The notes beneath the pieces were generated by a model. The model was given only the letters and a program-made list of their open reading frames with translations. It was not told the DNA's origin and did not search any database. The translations under genes and the position numbers were made by a program. A DNA stretch of 64,000 bases from Neoroseomonas terrae (lineage in GTDB: Bacteria > Pseudomonadota > Alphaproteobacteria > Acetobacterales > Acetobacteraceae), in NCBI RefSeq assembly GCF_018129025.1, contig NZ_JAAEDI010000008.1:124001-188000 (forward strand), given 5' to 3'. Positions 15,482-25,029 of the stretch are shown in pieces; the first letter of the stretch is position 1; each line of letters begins with the position of its first letter.

Positions 15482-16630
15482 GTGCCCGACACGCTGATGC
15501 CGCGATCCTCCGAGGATGCGGCGCGGCGGCCATCCGCACCACGTCGGTGGCGTTGGGTGGTGGTCGGCCTGTTGGCGGTGGCGCTGGCCGGCGGCATCGC
15601 GGCCTGGCGGATGCGGTCGCCGGCCGCGGTCGCGCCACCGCCATCCACCCCGACCGTCCTGACCGTCACCACGGTGGTCGCCACGCCGCGCAGCGTCCCG
15701 CACCGCATCCCGGCGGACGGGCCCATCGTCGCTTGGCAGGAGATGCGGCTCGGCATGGAACTCGGCGGGCTGCGCGTCACCGACGTCACCGTCGAGGAAG
15801 GCGACACCGTCGCCGCCGGACAGCTCCTCGCCCGCCTGGATGACAGCGTGATCGCGGCACAGCTCGACCGCGCCGACGCTTCGATCACCGAGGCGGAGGC
15901 CAGCCTGGCGCTGTCCCGCGCCGAGCTTCGCCGCGTCCAGTCGCTCATTGCCAGCCAGAACGCGGCGCGCCAGACGCTGGAACAGCGCGAGGCGGAAGTG
16001 CTGCGCAACGACGCCCGCCTCGCCTCGCTGCGCGCCTCGCGCGCCGAAGTCGCGGCGATGCTGGCCCAGACGCGCATCACGGCGCCGGATGCCGGCGTGA
16101 TCCTCGCCCGCGACATCCTGCCGGGCAGCGTCAGCGTCGCGGGCCAGGTTGCCTTCCGCCTGCTGCGGCAAGGGCGCGTCGAACTGGAAGCGCGGGTGCA
16201 GGAGATGGACCTCGCCGCGATCCGGCCTGGGCAGGACGTGCTGGTGCGCCACGGCGCGCGCAGCGTTGCCGGCCAGGTGCGCGCCGTCGCACCCTCGCTG
16301 CCGGGGAACACCCGCCTCGGCGTCGTCCATGTCGCCCTGCCGACCGACCCGGGACTGCTGCCGGGCATGTTCGCCCTGGCCGTGATCGATGCCGGCGCCA
16401 TCGAGACCATCGCGGTCCCGGCGGAAGCCGTGGTGTTCCGGGACGGCGCGCCGGCGGTCTTCGTGCTGGAAAGCGACCGCGCAAGGCTGCGCCGCGTGAC
16501 CATCGACGCGACGCTGAAGGACGGTGCATTGGCGATCGCCGGCGGCCTTACCGCGGGCGATCGCGTGATCGCCATGGGTGCCGGGTTCCTCGCCGATGGC
16601 GACCGCGTGCAGGTTGGGGACGCACGATGA
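15482..16630 (+). CDS. RND efflux periplasmic adaptor (HlyD/AcrA-type membrane fusion protein)
   Basis: 382 residues from GTG 15482, which has a GAGG a few bases upstream; an in-frame ATG at 15497 is the alternative. A short basic cytoplasmic tail is followed by one membrane helix (WVVVGLLAVALAGGIAAW), then a biotinyl-lipoyl half (VEEGDTVAAGQLLARLDD), an alpha-helical hairpin rich in Ala, Arg and Glu, the second lipoyl half (ITAPDAGVI) and beta-barrel and membrane-proximal parts. It bridges the inner-membrane pump encoded next (ATGA overlap) and an outer-membrane channel that is not in the window. It starts 7 bases after the thioesterase, so it is probably co-transcribed with siderophore biosynthesis and may serve export. 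Confidence 0.9.
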   Translation: MPDTLMPRSSEDAARRPSAPRRWRWVVVGLLAVALAGGIAAWRMRSPAAVAPPPSTPTVLTVTTVVATPRSVPHRIPADGPIVAWQEMRLGMELGGLRVTDVTVEEGDTVAAGQLLARLDDSVIAAQLDRADASITEAEASLALSRAELRRVQSLIASQNAARQTLEQREAEVLRNDARLASLRASRAEVAAMLAQTRITAPDAGVILARDILPGSVSVAGQVAFRLLRQGRVELEARVQEMDLAAIRPGQDVLVRHGARSVAGQVRAVAPSLPGNTRLGVVHVALPTDPGLLPGMFALAVIDAGAIETIAVPAEAVVFRDGAPAVFVLESDRARLRRVTIDATLKDGALAIAGGLTAGDRVIAMGAGFLADGDRVQVGDAR

Positions 16631-19600
16631 GCATAGCGCCGGACCGCGGCAACATCTCCGCCTGGTCGATCCGCAACCCGGTCGCGACCAGCGTGCTGTT
16701 CATCCTGCTCGCCATCTCCGGGATCGCTGCCTGGCCGATGCTGCGGGTGAACGGCATGCCGGATGTCGACCTGCCGGTCGTCACCATCACCGTCACCCAG
16801 CCCGGCGCCGCACCGACCGAGTTGGAAACCCAGGTGACGCGCCGCATCGAAGACGCGGTGGCGGGCATCAGCGACATCCGCCACATCTACTCGGCGGTGA
16901 CCGACGGGGTCTCGACCACCATCGTAGAGTTCTGGCTCGGCAAGGGGATCGACGAAGCGACCAACGAAGTGCGCGACCGGATCGGTCAAATCCGCACGGA
17001 ACTCCCCGCCGACATCACCGAGCCGGTGATCAGGCGTATGGAGTCGGCCGGTGGTGCCATCCTGACCTACACGGTCGCCGCCCCGGGCATGTCCGCGCCG
17101 GCGCTCAGCTGGTTCGTGGACGACACGATCGTCAAGGCGCTGCTCTCGGTCCGTGGCGTCGCCGGCGTGGCGCGGATCGGCGGCGCGGATCGGGAAATCC
17201 GCGTGGCGCTGCGGCCCGACCGCCTGCTCGCCTTCGGCATCACGGCGAACCAGGTGAACGCGCAGCTTCGCCAGGGCAACATCAACCTGCCGGCGGGGCG
17301 GATGACGCTCGGCAGCGCGGAACAGTCGCTGCGCACGCTGGGTTCCGCGGCGACGGTCGGCGCGCTGCGGGCGCGGCGCATCCTGCTGCCGGATGGCAGG
17401 GCGGTGCGCCTCGACAGCCTCGCGGAGGTGACGGACGGGACGGCGGAGACCCGCACCGCCGCGCGACGGGACGGCCGGCCCGTCATCGCCTTCGAGGTAT
17501 CGCGCAGCCGAGGTTCCTCGGAGGTGCATGTGGCGGACGGCATCGAGGCGCGGCTTCGCACGCTGGGCGCAGCGCATCCCGATGTCACGATCCGTCGCGT
17601 GGCGACGACGGTCACAGATGTGCTCGATGGCTACCACGCGGCACTGGAGGCCCTGGTGGTGGGAGCGCTGCTGGCCATGCTCGTGGTCTGGATCTTCCTC
17701 CGCGACTGGCCGGCGACCTGGATCGCGGCGCTGGCCATGCCGCTGTCGCTGCTGCCGACCATCGCGGTCATCTGGCTCGCCGGCTTCTCGCTGAACAGCG
17801 TCACGCTGCTCGGGCTCACACTGGTCGTGGGCGTGCTGGTGGACGATGCGATCGTCGAGATCGAGAACATGGTGCGCCACCTGCGCGCCGCGCCGGAGCA
17901 GGGACCGCGCGCGGCGGCCTTCGCGGCCTCCGCGGAGATCGGCCTCGCGGTCATGGCAACCACCGCGACCATCCTCGCCGTCTTTGTCCCGGTTGCCTTC
18001 ATGCCGGGCGTCGTCGGGCAGTTCTTCCGCGAGTTCGGACTCACGGTCGCGGCGGCGGTCGCCTTCTCACTCGTCGTTGCGCGGATGCTGACGCCGCTGC
18101 TGGGCGCGCACTACCTGCGCGTCGCGGTCACGCGGCCATCCGCGCGGCGCGAGGGCCGGATCTGGCGCGCCTTCCTGCCGCTGCTGTCCTGGTCGCTGCG
18201 GCATCGCTTCCTGACGCTGGCGGGCGCCATGGCGCTGATGGCCGGCACGGTCGCGCTGGTGCCGCTGATCCCGCAGGATTTCATGCCGGCCAGCGACGGC
18301 GGCCGCACCACGCTGGCGCTCGAACTCCCGCCCGGAACGCCGCTGTCCCGCACCGAGCGCAGCGCCCGTGCGGCGACAGAGATTCTCCAGGCGCGGCCCG
18401 AGGTTGCATCGGTCTTCGTCTCGCTCGGCACGATCGTGAGCGGGGAGGCCGGCATCGGTGCCTCGACCCGGACGGGCGAGCCGCGCATGGCGAACTTCAT
18501 CGTCACTCTGCGCCCGCGGGGTGAGCGCAGCCTGACGCAGCAGCAGATCGAAGCGGCGTTGCGGCCAGCGTTGCGCAACATCCCGGGGGCCCGCATCCAT
18601 TTCGGCGCCGATGGGCAGGGCGGCTCCCGCCTGCAGGCAACGCTGGTGGGCGATGACGCCGAGACGCTGGCGGCGGCGGGCCGCGAGCTGGAACGGCAGA
18701 TGCGGGAGGTCCCGCACTTCGCGGCGGTGCGTTCAACCGCAAGTCTCCAGCGGCTGGAACTGCAGATCGTGCCGGATATCGAGCGCGCCGCCGATGCGGG
18801 CGTGACCACCGCTGCCATCGCCGCCGCCGCCCGCATCGGCACGACAGGGGATGTGGATCAGAACCTCGCGCGGTTCGACCTGCCGGGGCGGCAGATTCAT
18901 GTCCGCACCATGCTGGATGAGCAGGCGCGGCAGGACCCGCACACGCTGCGCCAGCTGCGCGTGGAAAGCGGCACCGGGGATGCGGTACCGCTGGGCAATG
19001 TGGCGGAGATCCGGCTCGGCAGCGGGCCGTCGAGCATCGACCGCCTCGACCGGGCGCGGCGGATCACGGTGGAGGCGGAACTCGGCGCGATGCCGCTCGG
19101 TGAGGCGCTCGCGATCGTCGACGCGCTGCCGATCATGCAGGGGCTGCCTGGCGGCGTGCGGCGGCAGGACCTCGGCGATGCGGAGACGATGGCGGAACTG
19201 TTCGCCGGCTTCGGCATGGCGCTCGGCGCGGGCGTGCTGCTGATCTACCTGGTCCTGGTTCTGCTGTTCGGCGGGTTCCTGCAGCCGCTGACCATCATGG
19301 CGGCGCTGCCGCTGTCCTTCACCGGCGCTCTGCTCGCGCTGCTGGTGACGCAGCAGCCGATCGGCATCTCTGCCGTCATCGGGCTGCTGATGCTGATGGG
19401 CATTGTCGCGAAGAACTCCATCCTGCTGGTGGAGTACGCGATCATGGCGCGGCGGGAGAACGGACTCGGCCGCGACGCCGCGATGCTGGAGGCGGTGCGC
19501 AAGCGGGCCCGCCCGGTCATCATGACCACGATCGCGATGTGCGCCGGGATGGCGCATATCGCGATGGGCATCGGCGCCGATGCGGAGTTCCGCGCGCCGA

Positions 19601-19743
19601 TGGCGATCGTCGCGATGGGCGGGCTCGCCACCTCCACGTTGCTGAGCCTGCTGGTCGTGCCGGTGGTCTACAACTGCATGGATGATGTCGAGGTGTGGCT
19701 GACGCGGCGGGCCGCGCCGCGCGGCATGGCGGCGGGGCGGTGA
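16627..19743 (+). CDS. RND family efflux pump permease (AcrB/MexB-type)
   Basis: 1038 residues, the normal length for this family. It has an N-terminal membrane helix (SVLFILLAISGIAAW), two large periplasmic loops and two blocks of hydrophobic helices (12 expected). The proton-relay pair in helix 4 is intact: Asp406-Asp407 in GVLVDDAIVEIENM. The late motif LMLMGIVAKNSILLVEYA is also typical of RND pumps. It uses the proton gradient to drive compounds out through a tripartite channel. Coupling to the adaptor by ATGA and to the assembly-line operon suggests the cargo is the metallophore. The gene ends 7 bases before the end of the convergent permease gene. Confidence 0.94.
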   Translation: MSIAPDRGNISAWSIRNPVATSVLFILLAISGIAAWPMLRVNGMPDVDLPVVTITVTQPGAAPTELETQVTRRIEDAVAGISDIRHIYSAVTDGVSTTIVEFWLGKGIDEATNEVRDRIGQIRTELPADITEPVIRRMESAGGAILTYTVAAPGMSAPALSWFVDDTIVKALLSVRGVAGVARIGGADREIRVALRPDRLLAFGITANQVNAQLRQGNINLPAGRMTLGSAEQSLRTLGSAATVGALRARRILLPDGRAVRLDSLAEVTDGTAETRTAARRDGRPVIAFEVSRSRGSSEVHVADGIEARLRTLGAAHPDVTIRRVATTVTDVLDGYHAALEALVVGALLAMLVVWIFLRDWPATWIAALAMPLSLLPTIAVIWLAGFSLNSVTLLGLTLVVGVLVDDAIVEIENMVRHLRAAPEQGPRAAAFAASAEIGLAVMATTATILAVFVPVAFMPGVVGQFFREFGLTVAAAVAFSLVVARMLTPLLGAHYLRVAVTRPSARREGRIWRAFLPLLSWSLRHRFLTLAGAMALMAGTVALVPLIPQDFMPASDGGRTTLALELPPGTPLSRTERSARAATEILQARPEVASVFVSLGTIVSGEAGIGASTRTGEPRMANFIVTLRPRGERSLTQQQIEAALRPALRNIPGARIHFGADGQGGSRLQATLVGDDAETLAAAGRELERQMREVPHFAAVRSTASLQRLELQIVPDIERAADAGVTTAAIAAAARIGTTGDVDQNLARFDLPGRQIHVRTMLDEQARQDPHTLRQLRVESGTGDAVPLGNVAEIRLGSGPSSIDRLDRARRITVEAELGAMPLGEALAIVDALPIMQGLPGGVRRQDLGDAETMAELFAGFGMALGAGVLLIYLVLVLLFGGFLQPLTIMAALPLSFTGALLALLVTQQPIGISAVIGLLMLMGIVAKNSILLVEYAIMARRENGLGRDAAMLEAVRKRARPVIMTTIAMCAGMAHIAMGIGADAEFRAPMAIVAMGGLATSTLLSLLVVPVVYNCMDDVEVWLTRRAAPRGMAAGR

Positions 19744-19750
19744 CGACTTG

Positions 19751-20956
19751 TCAGGCGCCCCTCTCGGCCCGGCGCGCGAGGCCCGGGAGCAGGACGGCCA
19801 TCACCAGCGCCAGCGCCGCCGCAAGGACGAAGCAGGCATCAATGCCGATGAACTGGCCGAGCAGCCCGGCGCTCATGCCCGCGATGGCCGCGAGCGCGGC
19901 GTCGGCACTCTGCAGCAGGGCGTAGTCCACGCCCGGCTGCGGCCCGGTCGCCCAGCCCATCATCGCGCTGTACAGCACGACGAAGGACGCGCCGGCGATG
20001 AAGCCGAGCAGCAGCGGCAGGGCCATCAGCGCCTCCCGCGGCAGGTCCGGCGTCATGGCGGCGGCGGCCAGGAGGATGAAAATCACGCCCTGGGTGGCGA
20101 CCGCAAGGCGTAGAACCCGCCCCACATCGTGGTGGGCCAGGATGGTGGCGGCGACGATCGTGCCTGCGAGCCCCGCCAGCGTTCCGCCGAGCCCGGTCAG
20201 CCAGCCGAGCGTCTCGAGGTCGAAGCCGCGGTCGATCAGGAACGGCCCCAGCATGCCGTAGCCGATACGCAGCGCGATCTGCGCCGCGAGGACCGTCAGC
20301 AGCCCGATGCGGAAGGCGGGGCGACGGAGAGCGTCCCGCAGGGAAGGCCGATGGGCGGCCTGCCGAGCCGCGTCGCCCAGGGGCTCCGGCGTCAGCAGCA
20401 GCGGAATGGCGAACACTACCATGCAGGCGGCGATGGCCATGGCCGCCGGTTCCCAGCCGAACCGACCGACGGCGATGAGAAAGCCGCCGCCGCCGAGCAT
20501 GATGCCGAGATAGGCGCCGCCGACCTGCATCGCGTTGCCCCAGCCGCGCGCCTGGCGGGGGAGCTGCTCGACCGCGAAGGCATCGCACGCGATGTCCACC
20601 GTGGCGGTGGCGATGGTTGCCAAGGCCAGGATCGCGAACAGCGTCACCGTATCGGTGCCTGCCATGGCGAGGACGGCGAGCAGTAGCGCCGTCGCGAGTT
20701 GTCCCGACAGGATGATGTGGCGCGAATGGCGCGTGCCGTCCGGGCGCAGCCGCAGGCTCTCGACCGCCGGGGACCAGAGGAACTTCAGCGCGTGGATCAG
20801 CATGAGCAGCCAGACGAGGCCGATCAGGCCCAGCGGCTGCCCCTGCTGCCGCAGCACGGCCGGAACGGACTGGAAGACCAGCCCGCCCACGATGGATTGC
20901 GCGGCATAGATGCCGACGACCGCGCCGAGGACGCGGCCGGTGGACAGGACCGCCAC
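19751..20956 (-). CDS. FptX/RhtX-like siderophore uptake permease (MFS)
   Basis: 401 residues from a GTG that begins one base after the stop of the receptor gene. About 11-12 hydrophobic segments. The N-terminal YAAQSIVGGLVFQSVPAVLR and the QLPRQARGWGNAMQVGGAYLG stretch are typical of the RhtX/FptX family, single-component inner-membrane importers of rhizobactin 1021 and ferripyochelin. AmpG-type permeases are the nearest other option, but pairing with a TonB receptor beside a thiazoline assembly line favours siderophore uptake. It is transcribed with the receptor, against the biosynthetic operon. Confidence 0.87.
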   Translation of the reverse strand: MAVLSTGRVLGAVVGIYAAQSIVGGLVFQSVPAVLRQQGQPLGLIGLVWLLMLIHALKFLWSPAVESLRLRPDGTRHSRHIILSGQLATALLLAVLAMAGTDTVTLFAILALATIATATVDIACDAFAVEQLPRQARGWGNAMQVGGAYLGIMLGGGGFLIAVGRFGWEPAAMAIAACMVVFAIPLLLTPEPLGDAARQAAHRPSLRDALRRPAFRIGLLTVLAAQIALRIGYGMLGPFLIDRGFDLETLGWLTGLGGTLAGLAGTIVAATILAHHDVGRVLRLAVATQGVIFILLAAAAMTPDLPREALMALPLLLGFIAGASFVVLYSAMMGWATGPQPGVDYALLQSADAALAAIAGMSAGLLGQFIGIDACFVLAAALALVMAVLLPGLARRAERGA

Positions 20957-20957
20957 G

Positions 20958-22967
20958 TCAGTAGCTGGCGGTCAGGCGGACACCGACCTCGCGGCCCATG
21001 CCGACCTGGTAGAAGTTCCCGGCCGGGCCGGCCGAGAAGCCATAGGTAGCGTAGCGCTCATTCGTCAGGTTGTTGCCGTAGATCGTGGCCGTCAGGTGGC
21101 GGCTGGCTTCCCACGACAGGCTCGCATCGAGCAGGGCGTAGCTGCCTTGCCCCACGGTGTTCGCATCGTCGAAGAAGGTCTGGCTCATGTAGCTGACGCC
21201 GACGCGCGGGATCAGACGACCCGTCTCGCCCGGCAGGGTAATGGCGTAGGAAACGTCGAGCCCCGCCGTGACCTGCGGCGCATAGGCCGGGCGGTTGCCG
21301 ACGTAGTTCACGTTGAGGCCGGTCGGGTCCAGGTACTTCGTGTACTCGGCCTGGTTGAAGGCGATGCTGCCCTCGATGCGGAGCCCCTCGACCGGCCGGA
21401 AGATCATCCTTGCGTCGATGCCGTAGGATTCGACGTCGCCCGTATTCTGCAGGTGTTGGAAGGGCTGCGCGCCGACGAAGGCCTGATAGCCTGTCGTGTT
21501 GGCGTAGTAGATCGCCGCCGAGGCCTCGAATGATCCGTCGGGCAGGCGGGCGCGGACGCCGAGCTCGAAATTGTCGGTGCGGGCGTTGCTGTACTGGAAG
21601 TTGAAGTTGTAGGGCGTGACCGTGCGCGTGAAGCCGCCCGGCTTGAAGCCGCTGCTGTAGAGCGCATAGACGCGGAATTCTTCGGAGATCAGGTAGCCGA
21701 TCGAGATCTTCGGCGTCAGCGCGCTCTCGTTTCGTGTGCCGCGCAGGGAGACGTAACCCTCGGCGGTCGCCTCCGTGTCGATCACGTCGAAGCGCAGCCC
21801 GCCCGTGACGTCGAGCCGGTCCGTGATGTGCCAGGTGAGTTCGCCATAGCCGGCGTAGGTCTGCAGGTTCTGGGTCGAGACCTGGCCCGGGATGCGCCGC
21901 TCGAAGTCGAGGTTCTGGAACCACAGGCCGGCGACATAGGAGAACGGGCCGTTCTCGCCGGGGGTCGAGGCGATGCGCAGCTCCTGGGTGAACATGCGCT
22001 GCGTCTCGGGGGTGTAGGTATTCTGGATGGTGCGATCGAGGTCGCGGTCCTGCCAGCCGGTCATGGAGGAGATGACTGCGGGCCCCAGGTCGTAGGAGGC
22101 GACGAGGCCGAGGGTCGTCGTCGAGAGGCGGTAGTGCGAATCGTAGGGCAGCGCGACGCGGTTCCGGATGCCCTCGGTGCCGTAGACGAACTGCTCCTCG
22201 GCCGAGTTGGTCACCATGTAGCCGGCGTTGAACATGATATCCCAGGGACCGCCGGTCGGCGCGTAGCGCAGCCGCGCCATGCCGCTCAGATCCCGCGTGC
22301 CGCCATAGGCGGAATCACCGCCGGTCGGCGGGTAGTAGTTGCCGAACTGCTCGCGCCAACGGACCGTCACGTCGCCATAGAGGACGCCCGGCACGATCGG
22401 GCCGCTGGCCAGCGCGCCGGCCGAGGCCTGGCGGTTGCTGTAGGCGACGTCGCCGACGAGGCGCAGCGTATCGTCCGGGCGCAGCGTCAGAATGTTGATC
22501 ACGCCGCCGATCGCGCCTGCGCCGTACAGCGTGCCTTGCGGGCCGTAGAGCACGTCCACCCGGTCGATCTGCATCGGGAGGAGCTGGCCGAGCAGCGCGA
22601 AGTCCTGCGGCAGCCCGTCCATCAGCACCTGGACCGAGGGGTTGTAGAAGTCGGAGGAGGTCTGGCCGCGAATGGTCACGTTGCCGTAGGCGATGGAGGA
22701 GCGGGGCCGGATGACCATGCCGGGGAAGGCACGGTCGATCTGCTCCACGGAAATGATGCCACGGTCCTCGAGAGTCTCCGCCCCGACCGACCGCAGCGTG
22801 CCATCCACCCGCATGGGATCCTGATCACGTTTGCCGCCGGTGATGGTCAGTTCGGGCAGCCGAACGGTATCCGGTGCCTCCTGCGCATAGGCGGTTTGCG
22901 CCGCCGTCATCGCGAAGGCCGAGACGGCCGCGATGCGGAAGGCGGAGCAAAGGGTCTTGCGGGTCAT
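20958..22967 (-). CDS. TonB-dependent outer-membrane siderophore receptor (FyuA/FptA-like)
   Basis: 669 residues from the ATG at 22967, chosen because it gives a clean signal peptide (MTRKTLCSAFRIAAVSAFAM, cleavage after AYA); an in-frame ATG at 23066 would bury it. After the signal come a TonB-box-like PELTITG, the plug domain with VTIRGQTSSD and VLYGPQGTLYGAGAIGGVINI, and a beta barrel ending in an aromatic residue (LTASY). It should bind the ferric siderophore at the cell surface and pass it to the periplasm using TonB energy. It is followed by the FptX-like permease with a one-base gap. Iron control is expected for such a gene, but I cannot point to a convincing iron-regulator operator upstream. 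Confidence 0.93.
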   Translation of the reverse strand: MTRKTLCSAFRIAAVSAFAMTAAQTAYAQEAPDTVRLPELTITGGKRDQDPMRVDGTLRSVGAETLEDRGIISVEQIDRAFPGMVIRPRSSIAYGNVTIRGQTSSDFYNPSVQVLMDGLPQDFALLGQLLPMQIDRVDVLYGPQGTLYGAGAIGGVINILTLRPDDTLRLVGDVAYSNRQASAGALASGPIVPGVLYGDVTVRWREQFGNYYPPTGGDSAYGGTRDLSGMARLRYAPTGGPWDIMFNAGYMVTNSAEEQFVYGTEGIRNRVALPYDSHYRLSTTTLGLVASYDLGPAVISSMTGWQDRDLDRTIQNTYTPETQRMFTQELRIASTPGENGPFSYVAGLWFQNLDFERRIPGQVSTQNLQTYAGYGELTWHITDRLDVTGGLRFDVIDTEATAEGYVSLRGTRNESALTPKISIGYLISEEFRVYALYSSGFKPGGFTRTVTPYNFNFQYSNARTDNFELGVRARLPDGSFEASAAIYYANTTGYQAFVGAQPFQHLQNTGDVESYGIDARMIFRPVEGLRIEGSIAFNQAEYTKYLDPTGLNVNYVGNRPAYAPQVTAGLDVSYAITLPGETGRLIPRVGVSYMSQTFFDDANTVGQGSYALLDASLSWEASRHLTATIYGNNLTNERYATYGFSAGPAGNFYQVGMGREVGVRLTASY

Positions 22968-23066
22968 GGCAGCTCGTATGCTCGGACGGGACTGCCGCCC
23001 TAATCCGGCCGCTGCGGCATCCACGCCACCCGAAGCGGGGTTCGGATGGCTGGAATCGGGATCCAT

Positions 23067-23490
23067 TTCGCAAACTGGAAAGAGCGAATTGCCGGCGAGC
23101 GCGATGAGTGAACAAATCGCGAAGGCCCGCTTGGGTTTTCAAGGCGATGGCCCGAGTGCCGTTCGGTTAAGGGGTGTCTGCCCCTCCAAGCCACCCCAGC
23201 AAAGGCCGAAGGGCCTTTGCAAACCTCAACCTGGTGCGGCGCGCTGCTGGCGGACTGGTTGCCGGAGGCCGCCCTTGCGCACGAAGCGCGCCTGAAACGG
23301 GCAGAGAGCCCGTCGCGTTTGGCACCAACAGATTGCGGTCCCGGGGGTCCAACCCCCTAGCGGGGTGGTTCGGAGGGGCAGCGCCCCTCCGATCTCCGAT
23401 GGCGGAAGTACCGGGAGACCTCTCGACCTTTGGCGGGGCAGGTCCGGAGGATAGAGCCCCTCCTGTCCTTCCCATTCTCCCCGGTCGGGA
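23067..23490. repeat. Intergenic stretch with palindromic repeat modules (copy A)
   Basis: No convincing gene. It holds several short inverted repeats: AAAGGCC-gaag-GGCCTTT at 23201-23218, GGGGGT-cca-ACCCCC at 23343-23357 and CGGAGGGGC-agc-GCCCCTCCG at 23371-23391. The first recurs in reverse orientation at 44203-44224 with matching flanks, and the third has a near copy at 44044-44064 differing mainly in the loop. Part may act as terminator for the HD phosphohydrolase operon that ends at 23491, but there is no clear T tract. Confidence 0.6.
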
Positions 23491-24138
23491 TCAGCCTGCC
23501 AGCGCTGCGATCTCCGTCGCCAGATTGGCCCGCGCCGGTGCGTCGTAGATCGCGGCGAGGCGCGTGCGGAACAACTGCTCCGCCGTGACGAAGCGTTCCA
23601 GCACGCGGCGGCGGCCGGCGCGCCATTCGGGTTCCGGCACCGCCGCGAATTCGCGCCGCAGCAGGGCGGTGTTGCGCGCGAAGACCGCCGGCGTCTCGGC
23701 CAGCGGCGTGAGATCGAGGTCCAGCAGGCGCTGGATACGGTCATCCCCGCCGGCATAACCGATGTGGTCGGCGGTCGCGCGGATCGCTGCCTGCACCCAA
23801 TCCGATCCACCGGGAACGAGTGTCGCGAAAAGGTCGGCCGAGCGTGCTTCGTTGTCTCGCGCAAGCGGCTCGTAGATCGCGTCGTGGAACAGGATGGCGC
23901 GGGCCAGGTCGCGATCCGCCGGGTCGCCGCCATGCATCAGGTGGCGCAGCCAAAGCAGCCCGACATGCGCCGCGTCGTGGTAGCCGCGATGCGGTTCCGC
24001 GTGCCGGCGGCGCAGCTCGGCCACCGTCTGCGCCGGGACATCCGCCTGGGCGATCAGCGCGCCGAAGCTGGCCTGGCCTTGTGCCGGGTCAATCGCCAGG
24101 GCCTGCGTCGCGCGCAGCGAGACCGAATGGCCGGACAT
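23491..24138 (-). CDS. Predicted HD-superfamily metal-dependent phosphohydrolase (COG4339-like)
   Basis: 215 residues from the ATG at 24138; an upstream in-frame ATG (24294) would run through the neighbouring gene. Metal-binding residues visible are His54 and His58 in RGYHDAAHV and His85-Asp86 in FHDAIYEP, the signature of the COG4339 group of HD proteins. The substrate is unknown for this family; nucleotides are a fair guess only. Its start lies 4 bases after the stop of the DUF2147-like gene, so the two are probably one transcript. Confidence 0.82.
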   Translation of the reverse strand: MSGHSVSLRATQALAIDPAQGQASFGALIAQADVPAQTVAELRRRHAEPHRGYHDAAHVGLLWLRHLMHGGDPADRDLARAILFHDAIYEPLARDNEARSADLFATLVPGGSDWVQAAIRATADHIGYAGGDDRIQRLLDLDLTPLAETPAVFARNTALLRREFAAVPEPEWRAGRRRVLERFVTAEQLFRTRLAAIYDAPARANLATEIAALAG

Positions 24139-24142
24139 CGGT

Positions 24143-24535
24143 TCATCCGGCCCGGCGGAATTCGGTGCGGCCGCCGGGATCTTCGAGCACCAGGTGGTCG
24201 TTGTCGTATTGCAGGACGCGGAAGGTCTCGGCCGGCAGCATGCGGATGTCGGTGCAGCCGAACAGGCCGCAGGCGCGCCGCGGCGCCCAATCATCGACTG
24301 TCAGGCGAAGCCACGGGCCGGGGTCGGAAAGCGACCAGCGGCCGGAGACGGTCATCTCCGGGCCGGACGGACCGCGGTCGCGCCGGGCGAAGGCGCCGTC
24401 GGGGGACAGCGTGATCTCGACGGACTGGCCGCCCTCCGTCGCCTGCCAAGTGCCCGCAATGGGGTTGGCCGCGGCGCCGAGGAGGGGTGCCGCGATCAGG
24501 GCCAGCGTGAGCACGATGCGTCGGGAAAGGGCCAT
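24143..24535 (-). CDS. Secreted DUF2147-like conserved protein
   Basis: 130 residues. Start at 24535 is supported by a GGAGG five bases upstream and by the signal peptide that follows (LTLALIAAPLLGAAA). The mature part begins NPIAGTWQ and contains two close cysteines in RRACGLFGC, consistent with the small beta-barrel DUF2147/COG4731 group found in the periplasm of proteobacteria. The function of that group is not established. It lies 4 bases upstream of the HD phosphohydrolase on the same strand. Confidence 0.75.
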   Translation of the reverse strand: MALSRRIVLTLALIAAPLLGAAANPIAGTWQATEGGQSVEITLSPDGAFARRDRGPSGPEMTVSGRWSLSDPGPWLRLTVDDWAPRRACGLFGCTDIRMLPAETFRVLQYDNDHLVLEDPGGRTEFRRAG

Positions 24536-24623
24536 GACATCCTCCGTAGCAGGAAGACCCGGGGCGGGACTGTGCGGCAGGATGCAGCGCGCGACGATGA
24601 AGTGCTTCAGGTGGTGCATGGTA

Positions 24624-24653
24624 CGCCGGAGAGGGGCCAGCCCCTCCCCGGCG
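24624..24653. terminator. GC-rich hairpin, repeat-family member (copy C)
   Basis: Long inverted repeat CGCCGGAGAGGGG-ccag-CCCCTCCCCGGCG with one mismatch, in the gap between two minus-strand genes. There is no T run, so intrinsic termination is uncertain. Its core resembles the hairpins at 44238-44261 and 56941-56963. Confidence 0.45.
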
Positions 24654-24659
24654 AAAGCC

Positions 24660-24851
24660 TCAGCGTGACGATGGGCCGATCTCCGCCTCCAGTTCCTTGA
24701 TGCGGGCCTGCAGAGTCGCGCGCATGGACGGGGCGGCGTGCGGCTTCAGCCCTGCCAGGGTTTCCTTCAGTTCGCGGAGCAGCTTCTCCTTCTCCGCGCG
24801 GCTGCGCTGGATGGGGCGTGCGTCGGAAAACTGGCCTTCGCGGCTGCGCAT
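24660..24851 (-). CDS. Small hypothetical coiled-coil protein
   Basis: 63 residues from the ATG at 24851, chosen because AGGAGA lies seven bases upstream; another ATG at 24905 lacks such a site. The middle and end are rich in Lys, Glu and Leu (KEKLLRELKETLAGL, then IKELEAEI) with heptad-like spacing, so a short helical hairpin or coiled coil is likely. No family was recognised. It lies just past the terminator of the suc cluster. Confidence 0.6.
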   Translation of the reverse strand: MRSREGQFSDARPIQRSRAEKEKLLRELKETLAGLKPHAAPSMRATLQARIKELEAEIGPSSR

Positions 24852-24906
24852 GTTGGTTCTCCTGCGTGTGACGACGGCGCGGTGCGCGCGCCATGGGAAG
24901 CGCAAA

Positions 24907-24963
24907 GGCCGCCCGAGTCGGGGCGGCCTCCGCGCCTTGCCGCCCCGCCGCGTGACGGCGGGG
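24907..24963 (-). terminator. Terminator of the mdh-suc cluster
   Basis: Read on the minus strand after the sucB stop, a first hairpin (CCCCGCCG/CGGCGGGG, 24943-24963) is followed by GGCCGCCCC-gactc-GGGCGGCC (24907-24928) and then TTTGCG. The second stem plus short T run looks like an intrinsic terminator. Confidence 0.6.
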
Positions 24964-25029
24964 CTTCGTATGGATCGGGTGTCGCCCCGGACCGGGGCTA
25001 CGCCCCGTCCATGGCGACGGATGGCGAGG

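Noticed and set aside
23040..23110. Weak TTCGC/GCGAA inverted repeat before the receptor as an iron box
   Set aside because: Only five paired bases and a long spacer; does not resemble the known Fur, Irr or RirA consensus closely enough to annotate.
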